From: Acanthopleura granulata | Lineage: Eukaryota > Mollusca > Polyplacophora > Chitonida > Chitonidae | Direction of reading: 5' to 3' | NCBI GenBank assembly: GCA_016165875.1 | Contig: JABBOT010000001.1 | Coordinates: 10,171,306-10,235,305 of the forward strand | Length of the DNA stretch: 64,000 nt | In this document: one piece after another, positions 24,255 to 35,900 of the stretch | How positions within the stretch are numbered: the stretch's first letter is position 1 | How the letters are laid out: every line of letters begins with the position of its first letter | Notes under the pieces: generated by a model | What the model was told of the DNA's origin: nothing | The model's database searches: none | What the model saw: only the letters and a program-made list of their open reading frames with translations | Program-made: the position numbers and the translations under genes

Positions 24255-27200
24255 TCAGTCCCCATTACACTTGTACGCCCTGATGATGTCGCGTATTGGA
24301 GCCCGGCAGACCGGGCACTTGGCGCTCTGCGTTATCAGGTGCTTACCACAGCCATAACATACACACATATGGCCGCACTGATACAGCACAGAGTCAGCAT
24401 GACTGTCCAAACATATGAGGCAGTGGGAGTCGTTCACTGGGCGCGTACAATTTATCATCGGACTGTTCTCTGCCCCCTGGCCACCTGAAACAACAGGTAA
24501 ATTGACAAATCTACTGACTGAAAGAACTGTTAAGGCAAGTCATCAACTGTTGCTGTGTAGTACTGAGTATCCCCCCACCTGTAGCTAAAACACAAACTGC
24601 GACAGGGAATTGGGACTGATTCCATAGTGTGGCATTTGACAAATCAAAAACTTATACTTCAATATGTTTACAGCCCCTCACGTTCAAACTGATGCTCTCA
24701 TCTTAACATAGCACTTGCAAGGAGTTTGTAATGTTAATTCCTGGGGTCCAAAACCAAGCAATTCAATCAAATTTCACCTTATGACTTAAGTCACAAATGG
24801 ATTTGAACAGGTCTTAGTGTTGGAGGAACAGCCTACAGACACTGTAGATGGCCTGAAATGAAAGGCTTTCTCCACAAGTGTCTCACACAGGGTATATCCA
24901 CAATGTTAAGAATCGTGTCTCGTCAGCAACCTAGTATACGTGTTCATAATTGCATTATTATTCACTCTGGCACAAATAACGTAAGTTCATTCCAGTCACT
25001 CCCTGAGATTAAGGCTGAGTTTTGTAACCTTGTCAGTGTAGTAAAGGGGGCATTGCCAACCACAAAACTTTGTTTGTCGGCTAATTTACCCCGACCAGTA
25101 CATCATTCAGTACCAATAGAAAGATAACGCTTGTTAACGATGATTTAACGTGTTTATATATGGGGGTTCAATTCATTAAACATACAGGTACTTTATGTCC
25201 GATGGGGGAGGGGGGGGGGCCTGCAGAACACTGTATCCAGAAAAAGATCGTGCTTTACATTTAAATTCAGAACGCTCTCGTTTGCTTTCACTATTTTTTT
25301 GCCACAGTGATTGCCCACGCTTGCGTATGGTTTCAGGGTCTGTGTCGATTGGTATTTGGCAGGACACAGAAGACGGACCTTCATCCCTTGTGCTGCCGGG
25401 GTGCGCTCACATGGTTACACTACACCATCGTGCACACTAAGTGTATACCTATTGATTGCATTTCAAATGTTAAACTTTATACCTTATGGGATGCTATGCA
25501 GTGTATGTACTTACAAGAAGTTCTGTATGATGTAAAATAACACGATTATATCCATATCATAGGGATATGATATTTGGCCACTGTGTGCCATATGACACTT
25601 GGATCTGGTTGGACTGGACCCCCTTTCTGTTTCGTTTGGGCCTGCAGTTTGACGGCTTCACATACTGTGAGATGGCATATGAATGTATGTATAAATAGTG
25701 ATGTGGTATTGTTCTGCGAACAGACTGGGATTCAGCAGTGTTCTGATGCTTATTGTGTGATTAAACCTGTAAATAATTTGTGGTTGTAGTTCAGATATCA
25801 GCCATGTGTTGACATTTGTTTGGCGGCTGATTGTTTCCTTTCTGTTTGAGTGAAATGTATACAGAGGACAATCGGCCACATAAATATCGATGTGGGCGTT
25901 TAAATTTGAGCAAGGGGAGATGGTAATTAAAAAATAAATAAGCCTTCAAACAGGCCTCACATTCCACACCTCCCTTACGAAAGTGACAAAAAGTGTCTTG
26001 ACCCCTTTGTATGGTCTCTTATATATCCGGGCAGAAAAGCATGAGTACACAGAGAACAAAGGAATTGCACACAAGCACTGATTCCTAACCAGTTCCACCT
26101 GGTTCCAACTCTGTGTAAAGTACCCCACGAAGGAGGACCACGCTCAGGGGCGAGTGGTGTCGCTGGCAATTATATTATTTGTTTAAGCTGTATGTAATGA
26201 TATTAAATAAGCATGGAAATGGTTGGGTTTATTGGTGGGAGACACTGAGTAATGCACGCCTGGTGTAAACCATTGCCCCACACCTGACAGGTACCCGACA
26301 CAAAGTCAAAGGCGAGTCAACTGAGGCCTGGGAGACTGTTGTGGCCACTTCCTATCTGATATCATGCTGTACATCCATCAAACCCTAGCATCAGGTACCA
26401 GACACATCTGGTAAGTGAAAGGTAAGTTACCTGAGGCCTGGGAAACTGCTGCTGCCACTTCCTGCCTGATAGCACGCTGCACATCCATCTGCATCTCCAT
26501 GCTCAGCTTCAGCATGTTTTTCATCTCTTCCATCTGTGCTTTGAGTGCATTGAGTTCGCGGCTTAGGTGAAGGTTAGTCTACAGACACATGACATAAACA
26601 TGTACTTACAGGTTTAAAATCCATATAACTGGATGTCACTTCTTTCAGGCTTTATAGTAAGATTTGCTAGAATGCAGCTTTATTTCCCCAAACAAAAACA
26701 ACTGTTCTGAAATTAATCACCAGACACGCAGCTAAGAGTCTAAAGCCAATAATGGTTACATTAAAGGTACTGGAATACTCTCGGAGTTGTCTTCCTTTAC
26801 TACAATCAAAGCATGTACAGTTGTCTCCCCTTACCTGAGTGTACGGCACAGCGGTAGCACTGATATTTGTCACTGAGATGTTGTCAATATCTGACAGGTC
26901 ATTGCCCATCGGAATTCCCAGATGGGAGAAATCATTTCTTTGATGAAGTGGGTTGATGGGGAGTGAGCGAAGAAAGTTCTGCACACGCTCTCCATCTGCA
27001 CCGGACTGTTCAAGTCTCTGCTGCAATCACCCAATAGTGAAAACAAAAGTCACATGATAGAGCAGTTCAATTCAGTGACCTGTGGTAAGGGTAACCAAAT
27101 CAAACCCCGAGACCACATTGAAAGTTTTCTCATATCAGCAAAAGCATGTTGTAAAACTGATCAACATACTGATGTATAAATAAAATAAAACAGTTTAATG

Positions 27201-29670
27201 GCTATCTGTCCTCAGAGCATTTTTGATAATATGCTTCTTATGTTAATAAGAAAACATACTCAATCTACCCATGATGCACAAAAATATTCTCATAAATGTT
27301 TCCCGTGTATTTAACTGTCACAAAGTCAAATGTGTTTAAGTTTGTCAGCTTATGTCCGATGCACAAATTCCCTGTCCAAGGAAGAGAATGAACCCGTACC
27401 TTGAAATACTCTTGGCCCATTTATAAGGAACAGTGGCTTCAATCTGATTCTCACCTCTAGATGTAATTCCATGGTGCCCCGGAATCCCCCTTCCAGTGAG
27501 GAAGAGACGAGCCGTCGGTGTAGCAGCTCGCTGATTTCTTCCACCAGAGTCTCTCGCTGAATCCGCAGAGCTTCTTCATTCTCTACATGCACCTCTCTGC
27601 AAGTCACACAACAGACGTGCAAGCTATGTACAGCAACTTCACAAGCAAGAAGTATGAAGCATAACCCAGATCATCAAATCTCCATATTAGTCTGCTAACT
27701 CTGCCCAAACTATAATTCTGATGTTGACAATTTTGATGACTGTTCACAGACACAATATTTATTTAACTGTATGCACATTATATCAGGTAAATGCTCACAA
27801 TGTAATATATTTCACTGCTGTAATTTTTCTAAAATTTTTTTTATTTCCTTGTACATTTAGTCTGATATGAGCTTTTGTCTGAAATAAAACCATTATTATT
27901 ATGCCATGTTAAGTTTCCACTTAAAAAGGGAAGGAGTGGGGGAAGCCAATATGTGAACTGCAGCAGGTCATAGCGGGTTAGAGTCCCGGTGTCTCTTACC
28001 TTGCCAGTTCTGGTGCTGGTGGCACAACACTTACAGCTTCATTATCAGCAACTGAAAGATATAAATCAACATCATGTCATTACAATCCCATATGTCAGTT
28101 TTGCTATCATGTCAGTACAAACATATCTCACTTTATTTGTATCTCACTGACATGTACAGCCTGTGTTCTCAAAGTGGTGCTTTTAGTCAATGGTCTAAAT
28201 CAATAGATTGTTTTTTATCTTTTATCCCATTTCACATGTAACCTTCCACAACTTAGTGCTCACTACGTGATATTGTTTACCTTCAGCACTTAAGTCGTTC
28301 ATTTGGATATTAAGGGCAAATGGAGGAGTCCATGATCGTGACTGTGGGGGTGACATATTTCTGGACCCTGGAGCAGATGTGGGTGTTCCACCCTCGGCAA
28401 CTGGGTGATAAAGCCTGGCCTGGGTGGGTGAGCCAAGCACAGAGTTACCTCCCCTTGCCCCTGCATCTACCCTGTTCTGTGTTTGTCTGTCAGGTGATGG
28501 CGAATTCTGGGTAGGCACGGGAGAAGGCTGGTGAGAACTGTGTGGGCTAACAGAACTACGAGGCGTGACAGTGAAGGAGGACATATTGCGTCTGATGACA
28601 TTGTTGAGCTGCTGTCTGAAGACGTTACTACGCAGTAGGGAGGACACAGGTTGTTGTTGGTACAGCCCTTCTACCTCCACCACAATGGCCTCAGGTCGAT
28701 GCTCTTCCACATCATCCACATTTGCTGGGACGTTCTCTTTCCCCTCATTCTGTGCCTGCACCTCAAACCTCTTGTTCAAGAACTGGCTGATACGCTCTCT
28801 GTTTGCTTGTCCTGTTACTGGCTTTTCTCCATGCTGAATCTGACGCAGCTCATACATCAAATTTCTGCAAATATTTGAAAACCTGACAGGATATATGTGG
28901 CCAAATTAAATCGTACATGGCCGCAATGCACACCATCTGCTCAGTACATACATGGGGAAATATCACTTAGGTTTCCTTGCCAGTGAACAGATAATGATAA
29001 CAGAGAAGGATATTATGGAAGGCATGAAACTTGAACTCATCATAACATTCTGGCAAAAAATAAAATAATGAGACCAGGAATCAACTGAATACCACTTCAT
29101 GGTTTAATGTGTCGTTTCTTGTGACAACTAACCATCGATGGTGACAATGTGGATACTTTTCTCACACTTTTACATCAACTGTAGTTCACAGATCAAACAG
29201 AATGCTACTCGATCTTGTATGCCTACATTGTTTTAGGAAAATTCAGTGAGACGCCTCCTAATTAACTGTCATTATTCTTCAAGTTATACATGCTCTGAGA
29301 GGGAATTCAATACCGTATTTCCCATAATGGTACCAAGCAACTCCATATATGGGTTTAATTGAACGTATTCACATTTACATGTACAGAAAATAGTTCAATG
29401 TTTCACTTTCTGATATAGGTTTTCCTGTTCTTGGTCACTGAATTAACGCATCAAGTCGTCGGGAGAACCGACTTTAGATTTTCGTCACTAGTGCTGTGTA
29501 ACTTTATCTCATTTGACTTACGTCCGATTGTTTTCAAAAAATGCCCGCATGCCGGCGTCCACATCTTCAGTGCTCATCGTTGTTGTGTCTGGGGTTGGAT
29601 TGCAGTTACCGTTCATAACTTCACCGCCAACAGCTCCTTCGATCTCTGGAGAACTTGATCTGGACGACAT
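24255..29670 (-). CDS. Neuralized-type RING finger protein (probable E3 ubiquitin ligase), complete in 7 exons
   Basis: Exons in transcript order are 29670-29522, 28864-28281, 28051-28000, 27596-27455, 27020-26835, 26578-26431 and 24484-24255. All junctions have GT/AG sites and matching phases, giving 496 residues from ATG at 29670. Residues 442-480 form a C3HC4 RING (C442, C445, C457, H459, C463, C466, C477, C480) ending CPVCRAPIRDIIRAY, very like the neuralized RING. There are no NHR domains. Residues 372-420 are a coiled coil (MEEMKNMLKL then MEMQMDVQRAIRQEV). Two helical stretches (ERISQFLNKRF near residue 75, and ELLHRRLVSSSLEGGFR in exon 4) resemble each other. The middle of exon 2 is Ser/Pro-rich and likely disordered. 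The architecture matches a plant RING family. Ligase activity is inferred from the RING; substrate is unknown. It is divergent from CCDC172 by 285 bp. Confidence 0.88.
24840..25312 (+). pseudogene. SGNH/GDSL-type esterase domain fragment, retroelement-like, frameshifted
   Basis: The plus-strand frame from 24858 contains IIIHSGTNNVSS, which fits the GxND-type block of SGNH hydrolases, then LVSVVKGALPTTKLCLS, a usual beta-strand region of the fold. After a stop near 25127 and frame changes, another frame gives DRALHLNSERSRLLSLF, matching the C-terminal D-x-x-H-L-N block. Such domains occur in repetitive invertebrate genes and in the first ORF of some non-LTR retrotransposons. It lies inside the last intron of the RING gene on the opposite strand. 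Broken frames imply a dead copy; whether a retrotransposon carried it is inference. Confidence 0.65.
26289..26380. repeat. Decayed tandem copy of the end of the RING gene coiled-coil exon
   Basis: This stretch is a diverged duplicate of 26394-26492, the 3' part of the exon at 26431-26578 and its donor. It keeps CTGAGGCCTGGGAGACTG and CATCCATC landmarks. In the copy, the sequence next to the exon end (minus strand) reads TTGACT rather than GTAACT, so the donor is lost, and CAG has become TAG in the coding frame. Confidence 0.8.
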
Positions 29671-29955
29671 GGTTGCAGCCTCGACTTTCGAGTTATATTG
29701 CTCAACCCACAATGTGTTCACTGCTAAAAATAGAATCGGTATCACCGACAGAGCTAGCGACACCACAACAACGAAGCACATGTCCTTGACAGCTCGGATT
29801 CCGGGAAATATGACGTATCACGCTGACTTTTCACCTTTGACCCGAATAAGGTCACATTATCTTTCTATGATTGGCTGAAGCTCACCGGAAATCAGACTGA
29901 CAATCTATTCGCGCCCTGCTATGAAAAGAGTACACGAAACCCTAAAATAGCTACA
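29671..29955. promoter_or_regulatory. Bidirectional promoter between RING gene and CCDC172
   Basis: The two start codons are 285 bp apart on opposite strands. The interval includes an inverted CCAAT box (ATTGG, 29870-29874), a CRE-like TGACGTAT near 29811, and an everted pair of nuclear-receptor half-sites TGACCC-5 bp-AGGTCA (29838-29854). There is no clear TATA box. Function is inferred from position; the transcription starts are not known. Confidence 0.6.
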
Positions 29956-32900
29956 ATGTCGTCAACACTTGACGATTTATTTCAACAAATCATTCAGTCG
30001 GAACAACGAGCTGAGCGAAGGAAAAGCCTTTTGAATGAAGGTAGAATGCCACAGAGGGTTAATTTTATTTATAAGTAGAAAATATGACAAATCGTTATGT
30101 GGACTCATTTACTGGCGATGTATCGCTATCAGACTCCACCACCACCAAGTGGGCACACGTAGCAGTGTCAACAAGCCTTGAGGACGATGTTAAGGATAAA
30201 AGAACCCCTCATGAGTAAAATGTCACAGTTTGCCTTCTGTAGCCCAAGATATGGATCAAATATGACCATGTGTACATATACTCCGAAAGCTAAACGACTG
30301 CTGATTCCAAAAAAGGCTTTTAAAATTTACCTACCTTTAATATTAATCAAAATAAAAAGGAAATTTTGAAAAAATTCAGAGCTGTTGTTCAAAATGCTAT
30401 TTTTTCGCCAATTTTCAAAATTTTTGAATTTTTCCTGTCCAAGTGGATAATTTACTACTAAAACTAAAAAAAACGGTACCATTGATTTTTAATATTCATC
30501 AGAGATTGTTCTAAGTGATCATTTGAAGTTAAAACTTTTAAAAATTCAAAGAGTTTTTGAAACCTTGATGTTCTTTTACCTATATCTTTAAAAGTAGAAA
30601 AAATATTAAAAATTTTTGGGACAAGTTTTCAGCTTAAGTTTTTAGCTTTATCTGTCAAGTTCCATAGCATTATGGTGGAAAATAAGCGAGAAACAAAAGT
30701 GTTTCATCTCACAACTGTTTCACAAATAAAAAGGGGGAAAAGACCAAAATGTCAGGGGGAGCATTATGTGTGACAAAATTCGCTATTAATTTGTTTGGCA
30801 ATTAGTTTTAATCAAGAATTGTTATGCCTTCAGTTAAAATGTGAACATATCAACCTATTTATGTTAAATTTCAAAACTTATCATGCTCCATGAAAGCGTA
30901 AATTGGTGTTTCATCTTGACATTTCTGAGCAAAACCTGCTAGATTGTGTTTATAAATCCCTCTGCCAATGGGTGATTAAGCCTTTTGCTTAGTTATAATA
31001 GGTCTGCTGGGGTAGTCTGCACAAGCAGCCATGCACAGTTTAGAGCAGGAGGCAATACACATTTAACAGAGGCTTGACTATTCACAGCAGGTAACCCCTC
31101 TCAGTGAGCAAATCCCCCTATTTAGAGAGAACTAAGAAAACACATCTGCCTTGGTTCACAACATGTTATCCTTTTTGTCAAATTTAAGGTATTTACAATT
31201 CAAAATTGGTTTTTCATCTTAAAGTGAGAGGAAAGATAGGGAAATGGAGAATAAGAACGTGAAATAAAAAAAATTTGACCAAATTTCAATCCTGAGAGGT
31301 TCTGGTATCTATAAAACCTTACCTGCAAACAAATAAACAAAATCAAAGGATGGTACCAACCTCTTTAGGCAAACAACATAAAAGGAACAGAATGGCCTGG
31401 AAAAGATAATAACAGGTGTGAGGCTTAGTGACATGCTAGTTAATGTTGACAAATAGAAAAACAAGCCGACCGGCCTGCATGAACCCTCTTACTCAGCTAG
31501 ATTATTTTCCAGCTTCTGTACCGACTCATTGATCATTAAAAAGGTAGAGAAAGAATTTAGGTTTTCCAACTAACCTCAAAATGTCTGTGTATAAGAACAC
31601 TTATGAAATGCCAGTGTCAGGAGTCATGAGTTTGTGTAATCAATTCTCAGCAATACATGCATGTTTCAATGTGTATACACATATATATTTTATTCATGTT
31701 TTATTCATTTTAGCTAAATCAGAAATAGAAAATTGCAAGTTGAGAATTCAAGAGACAGAAGAAGACACATCAGCACTGAGAGGGAAATTGGTTTTGAAGG
31801 TGATGCTTGATTAAAAAAACATAAAGAAAAAACAAAAACAAAAAGCACTGGGGAATATTTTCATTATTCGACAGTGATCAGACTGCACACGTAACCTGGA
31901 AGAAAGTGTATTTTGCCAGATATCTGATAAACCACCTGCCATAATATACACCAAATGCTGATTAAAACTTGTGACTCATTGATTTGTCAGGTGTTTGTGA
32001 TCTCCAATAGAGACATACTAGGTACTAGGATGATATTGGCCATGAATAATGCTATTTTTGTGTAATTACTAGTATCTTGAAATAGTGATTCATATTGTTA
32101 GTCCCCAAGTCTGACGCCTTCATTAAAAATACATTTGTTATGGGCAACCAGATCGACACTCTCAAGGTATTTATAGGGTTTCAGATGATATTTCTTTTTT
32201 ATTTTTCTCTCTATGTCAGTTTCTTTAAAATCCTGATCTATTTCAATAGCAGGATTAAAATAAAAAATATTATCCTACTGGCCCACTCTATTTTTTGTGA
32301 TAGGGTTGTTTTACCTGCAGCACAGAATTTTTCAAGGATGGCATAACCTGGATAGGGGTTTGGGTGGGGATGGTGGTACAACAAAGAGGTTCCCCAGTCC
32401 TCCCCTTTCCCCCATGTTGCGACATTATGTATGTTCATTAAATTAACTATTTATTTGTTGGGGGGAGGGGGAGAAAAAATAAAGAAAAAAAAATGGGTAT
32501 ATTTTGTTTCATGTTGAAGACTCATCAATTGAACAATGAAGATCTGAACCTAAAATGGCTGGCAACCAGAGAGGTCATCCTACGGACACAGTTACAGAAG
32601 TTCCAGTTAGATCTGAAAATGCTGGAAAAACATTTGGTGATGTAAAATGAGAACATATTAAATATATATTTTTTAAGTTTAAAGACAAGGATTACTGCTC
32701 TTACACCAAACAGTCTTTTTTCACTTAACACCTGAGACATGCACCTGAGTAAAGTATAAATGTTTATATTCAAGTAAAATTAGTATTTTTTCTCAACTGT
32801 AGTTTGATGGTTAATTAAAGTAATTTCCATTTCATTTTAGTTGGAATCCCACAATCATTTGCAGAAAGAATATGAGAGGTTTTGTGCTGAAACGAGGGAG

Positions 32901-35900
32901 TTCACAAAATGTTATTCCTTAGTGGAGAATGGTCAAGAAATGAGGAAGGGGAAAGCAAACAGACATCTCACTATTGTGATGGAAGAAAAGAAGCGCCTGG
33001 AAGAAGGTAATTTCATTGATTACAAAAGTTAATCATGGATTCATGGGTAGCTTTTAGATCAGCATGTGCAATTTCCACATACATGATACAAGGACAGTTC
33101 CCCACAACCAACAGCTAATGCATTTGTGATGTTTGCTTTGTTAACTCCACCAAGGAGTTTACATTTGTGCTAATGTCTAGTTGCCTGTCTGTTTGTCTAC
33201 AAATTTATGGCAAAAAGTTGTAAAGTATCTGGATGAAGTTTTGTACACAGCTTGCTTAATTCACCATGTAATGTGCTGAGTTGTGGTTGTGAACTGGGTT
33301 GGAACCTAGTCTTGGAAGTTTTTAAACATAACACTTCTTCGCCATTGTGAGGTAGCACTAAAATGTTGTCCCTTTGCCTGTAGTGACAGTAACTGAAATT
33401 GTGGCAGAGGCTTGCACTCTCAGTGTGCCTTCTACTTTGTTCACATATATATTACCACCATAGTTTATTGTACATGCAATTTTTGCACTTCAGATTTACA
33501 AACCTACAAGAGCATGAAATCTACTGTGGTTTCTATGGAGGAACAGAAAGAAGCAGTTAGAGCTCGTTTGGATCTGTTACTGGCAGAAGAGAAAGGTACA
33601 TTGGAACAAGCTTTGCAATATAGACCATAATCAGTTGGGCATGATGACTAAAGTCACTTCGTTTGTTCATTAACATATTCATCATGCTCATTAGTAATTA
33701 TAAAATGATATGTTTACTACATGTGATGTTCTCCCAATCCGATTACTTTTATCTCTGAATGTATAATCATCCGTGATGATTATCTTATTTATGCTTAAAT
33801 TCTTCACTGATTTTGTTTAGTTGTTGCAGTGCCATGCTTCGGTGAAGTAAACATGACATGTTAACGTTGAAACTTGAAGTTCCTGTACTTAACAGGCACC
33901 TCATTGGGATCATCCACATTATCAGTGAACCAGGTCGCACTTTCATTTCTTTCTTGAAACGATACTGGTATTTGAGCGTGTTTGTTTTTGTTACACTAAT
34001 AAGCTGTTGACATTTTTATTGTTAGATCTTCAGGACCAGGTGAAGGTAGAAAAGCAGAAGGTTGACTCTGCAGAGCTGGAGAAGACCAGAGTGTCCGAAA
34101 TACCCCAGACAGGGACAGAATTCACAAAGTGGGTTGTCAACTGTCATGCAGGCTAACTCGTATTACACCAATGTGTCATCATGTGTCATCATGCGGGCTA
34201 ACTTGTACTACACCAATGTGTCATCATGTGTCATCATGCAGGCTAACTCGTACTACACCAATGTGTCATCATGTGTCATCATGCAGGCTAACTCACACTA
34301 CACTAATGTGTCATCATATGTCATCATGCAGGCTAAGTTGTACTACACTAATGTGTCATTATGCAGGCTAACTCATACTACACCAATGTGTCATCATGTG
34401 TCATCATGCAGGCCAACTCGTACTACACTAATGTGTCATCATGTGTCATCATGCAGGCTAACTCGTACTACACTAATGTGTCATCATGCAGGCTAACTTG
34501 TACTACACTAATGTGTCATCATGTGTCATCATGCAGGCTAACTCGTACTACACTAATGTGTCATCATGTGTCATCATGCAGGCTAACTTGTACTACACTA
34601 ATGTGTCATCATGTGTCATCATGCAGGCTAACTCATACTACACTAATGTGTCATCATGCAGGCTAACTCATACTACACCAATGTGTCATCATGTGTCATC
34701 ATGCAGGCTAACTCGTACTACACTAATGTGTCATCATGCAGGCTAACTCATACTACACCAATGTGTCATCATGTGTCATCATGCAGGCTAACTCGTACTA
34801 CACTAATGTGTCATCATGTGTCATCATGCAGGCTAACTCGTACTACTCTAATGTGTCATTATGCAGGTTAACTCCTACTACACTAATGTGTGCAAAGGAT
34901 CAGGGCACTGATCCACCGAGCCATCATGTTCTGAGTTGACTAACTACCATGGCAACACTTGTGAAAGACATATGAAGCCATGATTTTCACAATTACCTAA
35001 GCTTACAATAATTTGGTTTTTTTTTAACAAGGCCCTGGAAAAGTTCTGTGGAACTTTCAAGAAATCTGTATTAAGTTAAGTGTGATACCAGGTAGACGGC
35101 ATTTTAAACTGTATAGTCATATCAGTGATGAACTTACATCAAAAAGTTTTATGCCTCCTGGCATTTTAGTTAACCCAGACTCGCAACATTCCATGGGTCT
35201 CATGAGATTTTGGTGAAACTCAAATAGGGCTTGTTTTTGTGGATGTTGTGAAAACTAAAATTGAGAATTTGCATTTATGTAATTTTCGAGGTAATCAGTT
35301 TCTTCACTGGGGCAGGAAAGGAGTGCAAGTGAGGTGGGGTGGGGTGGGATGGGGTCAGGTATCGATAGCAGAAACTAGAACAGACATCAAGAAGTTTTAA
35401 ATTCTGCAGTGTCTAGAGAAAGTACGAAACAATACACAGGCAAGGGAACAAGAATCACAAAAGTCTGAAATTTCTCAAGATGGTCAGCAATATACCCCAC
35501 CCTACCAAAATTAAATGTTTTGGCACTTTTGAGAATTTGGGGTTATATTCATTGAAATTTAAGAAAAAAAACTCTGAGATTTCCCAAAAGACAGAAGATT
35601 TCCATTACTGAATGTGTTTTTCTTTGAGTAAATTTGCTCACCAGCATAAGGCTGTAATAATGTTCAAGTGTCATTAAGCCATGAAAAACCATTCATTTGT
35701 TGATTTTTTTAACTAATTTGACATTGTCTACTAAATTAATACATGTACTTCAGTAAATTAAGGGCTTTTATGCATTATCATTGTGTTAGTCCGTCAGTCA
35801 ACTTTTCAAGTTGGTTTTATACTAATGTAGATTGTAATGAACAATTTTCATAGATTGCAAAAGGAGATGGATGCTTTGAAAACACGGAGTTATGAGAAAG

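Noticed and set aside
28320..28878. Plus-strand frames opposite the RING gene large exon
   Set aside because: Antisense shadows of a well-supported coding exon.
34062..34939. Overlapping plus-strand frames of up to 144 codons
   Set aside because: The first part is CCDC172 exon 7 read through its donor; the rest is the 35/45-bp array.
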